From: Candidatus Altarchaeota archaeon
GTDB taxonomy: Archaea > Altiarchaeota > Altiarchaeia > IMC4 > QMZM01
Direction of reading: 5' to 3'
DNA: 16,546 nucleotides
Assembly (NCBI GenBank): GCA_018897475.1
Contig: JAHIKS010000105.1
Coordinates: forward strand, 1-16,546
Within the stretch, counting starts at the first letter, position 1. Each line of letters opens with the position of its first letter. The position numbers were made by a program, and so were the translations under genes. Below are positions 11,925 through 16,546 of this stretch, in pieces. The notes beneath the pieces are model-generated. The model did not search any database. It was given only the letters and a program-made list of their open reading frames with translations, and was not told the DNA's origin.

Positions 11925-14900
11925 AAAAGCCAAACCTGAAGAAGGCACTGGTTTTGTTCTCGGTCTATGTAGTCCTGACTCTCTTTCTTGCCCAGATGAC
12001 GATTGCCAGCGCATACTGCAAGGAGCTTGAGATATCCACCGAGCCCTCAGAGGGCGATATCCTGATAGAGTACTGCTCCCATCCCCTGGAGTTTGAGGAG
12101 GGGATGAACAAGTGGGGCTACTTTGTCTATACCTATCTTCCCGAAGAAAAGGAGATAGTGCTGGATATTGATGATGGCCCTCAGCTCGAGCTTGAGAATC
12201 TGCAGGACCAGGCTGCTGCAAGCCATACGACCGGCGACAAGACCATAACCGTATTCGAGCCTGGCGCCTTCCTGTTGTGGGCAGACCACTCAGAGGAGCT
12301 TGAGCTCTCATCTGAGGACCCCACAGTATTCATCTCCGGGACAGACGAGTGTGGCGTTCTGGTGGAACACAACTTCATAGCCGAGACCCTGCTGCAGGTG
12401 AGTGCAGAGCAGGCTCCATCCTCCATAGCAATGCAGATGGAAATTGCAGCAGCAATGCTGGAGCTCCAATCCGTCTATGCGGCGGCCGTCATCGGAGGCG
12501 TGGCAGGCGGAGGAGGAACCAGCTGCGACATAGTGGCCGGAAGCAGCGGCGACCTTGGGGGAGAATCAGGCTACAGACTCGGCAAGTTCATCCAGGACAA
12601 GAGCGCCTACGACATGAAGAACGCTGCAGGGGAGACGAAGAATTTCCTTGATATGATGGGTGAATTCACCAGGAGGGCGAAGGCTGAACCGGGCATAGAG
12701 GGCATAAATGTGATGGTTTACATATACGGCTCTATGAATTATTTTTTCCCCTCTACCGAGGGTAAGCCCAAATATGCCCGGTTAGGTGATATTGATTTGG
12801 CCGTCACTTTAGTGGAGGCGGTACCTGATCATTTAATTAAGGGGGTGGATGCAGCCGGAAATAACCTTATCCCTGAGATACTCCGGGAGAATGGATTTAA
12901 GGTAGAGCACGTTTTTTTAAACACAGAAGTAGTTGAATTTACGCTCTATGAAGGAGGCAGTCCAAAAACATTACAAATCCATCGCCTTACACTGGCGTAT
13001 GGCATAAAACATCGTATCACGGACGTACATGTGAGAGGGAAGGTCTTTCCAGATTACGCCACAATAGTCGGCAACAGCGAGAGTATTGATGTGATAAACA
13101 CGGCGTTCAGGCAATATCCAGAAACAGCCGATATCAGGGCGGCATTCAGTACCAAAACACTTGTCGGGGCATCAGATCTCCTTTCCAGTAACCCAAAAAA
13201 AGCGGCACGCAGGATAGCGCTTTCGGCAAAGGTCGTGGATACGCCAGAAAGCCGTGCAATCGCCGATGATATAGTCATAAAATTCGATAAAGGAGCAATA
13301 GACGCGGCATACCTTGAATCGATGATGGAGGACCTAGCTAAGATTAAGTGGGAACTAACCGGGTTATGCTGCAAGCTTGGCAAGTCCTTCACAACGAGGG
13401 ATGCGTACACAATCGAGAATATCCTCGGGCATAAGTATAACCTGCTGGACATCCTGTACGAGGCATTGAAGGAGGTCCAGAAGACAACCGGACAGCAAGG
13501 CGTAATAGCAATAGAGGGAAGCAGCCAGTACCTCTACGCATCCCCGGAAAAGATAAAGTGGAAGTATACTGAGGGTGTAGACTTGCTCGTGATTGATGTG
13601 GATGGGGACAAATTCATTGACCGGGTCGTTGAGGAGTTCTATAAACGTGATTTTGAGGTGTCCCCTGGAGACGAATTCGACCGTGACTTCAGAGTGAACG
13701 TCTTGGAAGATGGGAAAACAGTAGCAATAGACTTCGACCCCCGCGCTGCGCCTAAAGGGGAGGTCTTTGCCAACTTGAGGAACTATCCCGAGGGCATGAC
13801 CTTTATCGGCGACAGCGAGCAGATTGATGATATAACCTCCCGTATTGAGGCACAGAAATCGGGCGAGCGCGTCAAACTAAAGCACGGCTTAGCGGTTTCA
13901 GAGGCAAATACCCTGGCGCTTGCGAAGGATTTTGAGGGGGCATCCAGGCGACTCATCAAAGCGGCATGGATTATGGATGCGTATGCGCTCAGTGACGGGA
14001 TGTATGCCGAATTCAAGGCGGAATTCGACGGCGCGAGGGACTTCCAGTCGTTCTATGATAAATATCGTCCGATAGTCGAGGCATTAAAGCTGTCATCCCA
14101 ATCAGCGCTCATGGACTCCCAGCGTGCAAGGATTAATTACATGCGAAGAATAGATGGCTACACTATTGAATTGGACGATGCCCTCTATAATCTGGACATG
14201 AACAAGGTAGACCGGATAATAGCTGAGGCGGGGCAGCTCAGAGCCGAGGTGAATGCTGATGCAGCACTTTCTGATAAAGACAGGGTTTTTTTCAGAGGGA
14301 GAATTGACCTCTTAGAGGAGATGGTTTCCAAACACAAGGCAGCACTGCTGGCAGCCCCTGACATGAAAACTCTGGAAGCATCTGATGCTGCAAAGGAAAA
14401 AGTGGCAGAGGCCAAAATAGGGAGTCTTGAATTTACTGGAAAGATTGCCGAGGATGGCACTCTAATCCTGGAGGAGGTCACGAAGGAGACGGAGGCGGCA
14501 AAGGCGAAATTCGACGCGCTGCCTGAAGGGGAGAAGGCCAGGTGGGCAGACCAGATTAGGGCAAAGAGAATTGCCCTCGCTGCAAAGCTGGAGAGGCTTG
14601 TGGATTTCAGCAAAAAGCTGATGGAGAGAGTGGACAAGTCAAAATACGCCCGGCGGGTTTACCAGGCCAGGGGGTGGGGCAGGGAAAAACTCAACAAGGT
14701 TGGACTTACCAGGTTTGAAAAGATTGGCAGGTCTACCAGCATGCTTATTATGGGCGCTGCAATACTGCAGATTCTTGCTGAGGATGCAGGACCGAATCTC
14801 CAGGTTATCGGCGAGAACACGGACAATCCCTGGTTCATATATCTTGGCTGGGTGCTGGAGGTCACTGCCAAGATATTACACATAGGATTCATCGCCATGA

Positions 14901-15184
14901 TAGCCATCTCGGTTGTAGTGACGATATTCGTCGGTGGCCTCAGTGCTCTTGTCCTATTGCTTGTAGTGATCGTTATCTTGTTCGTGGTTATTGGCTATAT
15001 AATCAAGGCGGCCCTCAAGCTCCTCTGGTGTAACTACCTAAACAGGACCCTTATGGGCGACAGCCTGTGCATGCTAATCTATGGCCCGTCTCCAATAACC
15101 ATGGAGGTCCGGCTGCAGGGGTCATCCGGAAACTGCATGATGAATGTCCTGTGGAGGGGCCACACAAGGATGATATGCACCTGA
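11921..15184 (+). CDS. Giant membrane protein with two nucleotidyltransferase-like repeats
   Basis: The protein has 1087 residues and is unrecognised as a whole. Residues 1-30 are a signal peptide or anchor, followed by a beta-rich region with C33, C52 and C144, then an Ala/Gly-rich weakly hydrophobic stretch (about 175-200). Two related units follow, about 245-480 and 505-725. Each starts with a polymerase-beta-like NTase pattern: GS at 270-271 with D290/D292 (GDIDLAV), and GS at 533-534 with D554 (EGVDLLV) and D604 (TVAIDFD). Each continues into a matching helical part: VGNSESID (383-390) against IGDSEQID (629-636), and KKAARRIALSA (426-436) against EGASRRLIKAA (672-682). A charged helical region covers 720-925, then membrane helices at about 985-1007 and 1008-1032 and a short Cys-containing tail. 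Each NTase unit lacks one catalytic acid. Side of the membrane and function are unknown. Confidence 0.85.
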   Translation: MKKPNLKKALVLFSVYVVLTLFLAQMTIASAYCKELEISTEPSEGDILIEYCSHPLEFEEGMNKWGYFVYTYLPEEKEIVLDIDDGPQLELENLQDQAAASHTTGDKTITVFEPGAFLLWADHSEELELSSEDPTVFISGTDECGVLVEHNFIAETLLQVSAEQAPSSIAMQMEIAAAMLELQSVYAAAVIGGVAGGGGTSCDIVAGSSGDLGGESGYRLGKFIQDKSAYDMKNAAGETKNFLDMMGEFTRRAKAEPGIEGINVMVYIYGSMNYFFPSTEGKPKYARLGDIDLAVTLVEAVPDHLIKGVDAAGNNLIPEILRENGFKVEHVFLNTEVVEFTLYEGGSPKTLQIHRLTLAYGIKHRITDVHVRGKVFPDYATIVGNSESIDVINTAFRQYPETADIRAAFSTKTLVGASDLLSSNPKKAARRIALSAKVVDTPESRAIADDIVIKFDKGAIDAAYLESMMEDLAKIKWELTGLCCKLGKSFTTRDAYTIENILGHKYNLLDILYEALKEVQKTTGQQGVIAIEGSSQYLYASPEKIKWKYTEGVDLLVIDVDGDKFIDRVVEEFYKRDFEVSPGDEFDRDFRVNVLEDGKTVAIDFDPRAAPKGEVFANLRNYPEGMTFIGDSEQIDDITSRIEAQKSGERVKLKHGLAVSEANTLALAKDFEGASRRLIKAAWIMDAYALSDGMYAEFKAEFDGARDFQSFYDKYRPIVEALKLSSQSALMDSQRARINYMRRIDGYTIELDDALYNLDMNKVDRIIAEAGQLRAEVNADAALSDKDRVFFRGRIDLLEEMVSKHKAALLAAPDMKTLEASDAAKEKVAEAKIGSLEFTGKIAEDGTLILEEVTKETEAAKAKFDALPEGEKARWADQIRAKRIALAAKLERLVDFSKKLMERVDKSKYARRVYQARGWGREKLNKVGLTRFEKIGRSTSMLIMGAAILQILAEDAGPNLQVIGENTDNPWFIYLGWVLEVTAKILHIGFIAMIAISVVVTIFVGGLSALVLLLVVIVILFVVIGYIIKAALKLLWCNYLNRTLMGDSLCMLIYGPSPITMEVRLQGSSGNCMMNVLWRGHTRMICT

Positions 15185-15189
15185 GGGGA

Positions 15190-15198
15190 ATTTATATC
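15190..15198 (+). promoter_or_regulatory. TATA-like box of the STT3 gene
   Basis: ATTTATATC lies in the 33-bp gap after the giant gene, centred about 24 nt before the ATG at 15218. It suggests the STT3 gene has its own leaderless promoter and is not only read through from upstream. Confidence 0.55.
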
Positions 15199-15217
15199 CT
15201 CGATGCGATAGATAAAC

Positions 15218-16546
15218 ATGCCTGAAGAAAATAGGGAAGAGAGGGGCCTGCTGGAGCACTTCGAGGAGCCGCTCTTTATAACATCGATAGTCGCGTTTGT
15301 AGTGTCGCTCATACTTCCATTATTCAGCGGCCCCACATCCAACCTGGTTTTAATCCTCATCGCGTTTCTTCTCCTGGCATCGCTCTACTTCATCTATCTC
15401 CATTTCAGAGCAGAGAAGGGGAACTACCGTCTCCTTGGAATTCCGCTGCTGATTGCAATAATGTCCCTGTTTGTCATGAAATACTATGAATCCGGAGGAG
15501 TCAATGCGAGGGACTACTACGTGTTCTCCGTGATGTTCGGTTTAGCAATCCTCTTCTACTCGCTGTTCCTGCACCGGATTCTAAAGTTCAGGCATTCGGT
15601 CATATTTATCCTGTTCCTGTCGGCACTGCTGATACACCTCGCACCCGCGCTTACAATCAACGAGCAGGGATTTGAATTTACGGGAAAGTTCCTGTCGGCA
15701 CTGGACCCCTATTTCTACTTCAGGCACGCGAGTAATATAGTCGATTCCGGCAAGATACTTGAGACAGAGAATCTGAATTATCCCGGGCACAGGACAGATC
15801 TCTCAAAATTTAAACTCTTCGTTTCTGTCCTCATGGCTTCAGTGACCCTGGTACTGAAACCGCTGGGCATTACGACCCATGACGTTGCCATGATCTATCC
15901 CGGCATCTTTGCCGCATTCACGGTCCTGCTGATATACCTCCTTATCAGGGACCTCTTCGTGGAGCACAAACCCTACAACTATATGGCTGCACTTCTTGCC
16001 GCATTCATACTAATCTTCAATCCGGCGTTCGCCACCAAGGCAATCGCCAGCAACTGCGAGGACGACGCCCTGGGAATGTTCCTGATGGTTTCTTCGTTCC
16101 TGCTATTCGTCATATCATTTCGAAAAAAGAGCTTTCTGTATTCTGTCCTAGCTGGATTCGCCCTTCTTATGCTGAACCTCTCATGGAATGGTTACACCTA
16201 CGCATTTATAATCCTCGGCGTCTTCGCATCTCTTTACGCGTTTGTTTCCTTCATACATAAACGGAACTGCACCGAGCACCTGCCCTATGCGTTAATCCCG
16301 ATGTTCATGAGTCAGCTGCATCCACTCATCCTCCATTCCGCCGGTTCAATGCCGCAGTTCTCATTCCCCGGTACAATGGTAATATTGCCGCTTGCTGCCA
16401 CGATTTTTGTATCCTTCGCCCTGGAAACCATAAGGGTTCATCTCCACGGCAGGATTGAGGTCGAAGGGACCAGCCTGGAATACAGGGTTGAGAACTACAT
16501 CCAGAGGAACATAAAACTCATTTCAGCAGTAATCCTCATCTCATCC
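15218..16546 (+). CDS. aglB: STT3/AglB-type oligosaccharyltransferase, 3' end outside the window
   Basis: The frame runs open from ATG to the window end, giving 443 residues and no stop. STT3/AglB transfers a lipid-linked glycan to Asn in N-x-S/T sequons on the outer face of the membrane. The first-loop motif is DPYFYFRHASNIVDSGKI (163-180), matching the STT3 DxD-type motif DPYYxxR. The second acidic motif is NCEDDALGMF (279-288), and LSWNGYTYAF (321-330) matches the Trp-Asn-Gly block near the following helices. Many membrane helices are evident. The catalytic WWDxG domain lies beyond the window. The start gives about four extra hydrophobic helices (about 21-37, 42-60, 73-88, 101-119) before the helix that normally comes first. 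The family call is firm; the exact N-terminus less so. Confidence 0.88.
   Translation, partial: MPEENREERGLLEHFEEPLFITSIVAFVVSLILPLFSGPTSNLVLILIAFLLLASLYFIYLHFRAEKGNYRLLGIPLLIAIMSLFVMKYYESGGVNARDYYVFSVMFGLAILFYSLFLHRILKFRHSVIFILFLSALLIHLAPALTINEQGFEFTGKFLSALDPYFYFRHASNIVDSGKILETENLNYPGHRTDLSKFKLFVSVLMASVTLVLKPLGITTHDVAMIYPGIFAAFTVLLIYLLIRDLFVEHKPYNYMAALLAAFILIFNPAFATKAIASNCEDDALGMFLMVSSFLLFVISFRKKSFLYSVLAGFALLMLNLSWNGYTYAFIILGVFASLYAFVSFIHKRNCTEHLPYALIPMFMSQLHPLILHSAGSMPQFSFPGTMVILPLAATIFVSFALETIRVHLHGRIEVEGTSLEYRVENYIQRNIKLISAVILISS

Noticed and set aside
11532..12311. 259-codon minus-strand open frame
   Set aside because: It is antisense to two genes of the membrane trio, and its Ser/Arg-rich product looks like a shadow of G/C-third-position coding.
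9900..15184. Calling the trio a type IV secretion or conjugation system
   Set aside because: Only the two-helix segment is suggestive; no ATPase, coupling protein, relaxase or VirB6/VirB8-like partner is in the window.

Overview
The window looks archaeal. The evidence is an archaeal-type NOB1 (PIN domain plus zinc ribbon), a ribose-1,5-bisphosphate isomerase-like protein, an STT3/AglB-type oligosaccharyltransferase, a cis-prenyltransferase, and TATA-like boxes sitting about 22-30 nt upstream of several start codons, as expected for leaderless or short-leader transcripts. Cys-rich secreted proteins and a helical motif-TM protein suggest an uncultured, DPANN-like lineage, but that placement is inference. 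No rRNA, tRNA, CRISPR array or recognisable transposase gene was seen.

Layout. Positions 1-126 (minus) hold the first 42 codons of an unidentified gene. Positions 127-405 are non-coding and packed with short inverted repeats, most with a 3-nt loop. Positions 406-7572 (minus) form a polyglucan cluster, transcribed in this order: GT4/GT5-like synthase, GH57 amylase-type hydrolase, a small DUF5752-like protein, a eukaryote-like GT3 glycogen synthase, and a GH133-like debranching glucosidase. Next in the same direction is ornithine carbamoyltransferase (argF), with its own promoter-like element. The cluster could build and take apart an alpha-1,4/1,6-glucan reserve.

A 202-bp divergent intergenic region (7573-7774) separates the polyglucan genes from the plus-strand ribose-1,5-bisphosphate isomerase gene. 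That gene overlaps the convergent nob1 by 38 bp at the 3' ends. nob1 and uppS diverge from a 45-bp AT-rich region carrying a 10-bp direct repeat.

From 9900 to 15184 (plus) three tightly coupled genes encode exported or membrane proteins of unknown function. The first is a Cys-rich protein with a two-helix segment resembling VirB2/TrbC pilins. The second is a bitopic protein with a short helical cytosolic motif. The third is a 1087-residue protein with two diverged nucleotidyltransferase-like repeats and a hydrophobic C-terminal region. An STT3-type oligosaccharyltransferase gene follows from its own TATA-like box and runs off the window at 16546. uppS (lipid carrier), STT3 (glycan transfer) and the sequon-bearing exported proteins fit one cell-surface N-glycosylation theme.

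The strongest unexplained signals are the hairpin-dense region at 135-390 and the three-gene membrane cluster, especially its duplicated NTase-like units, each of which lacks a different catalytic acid.
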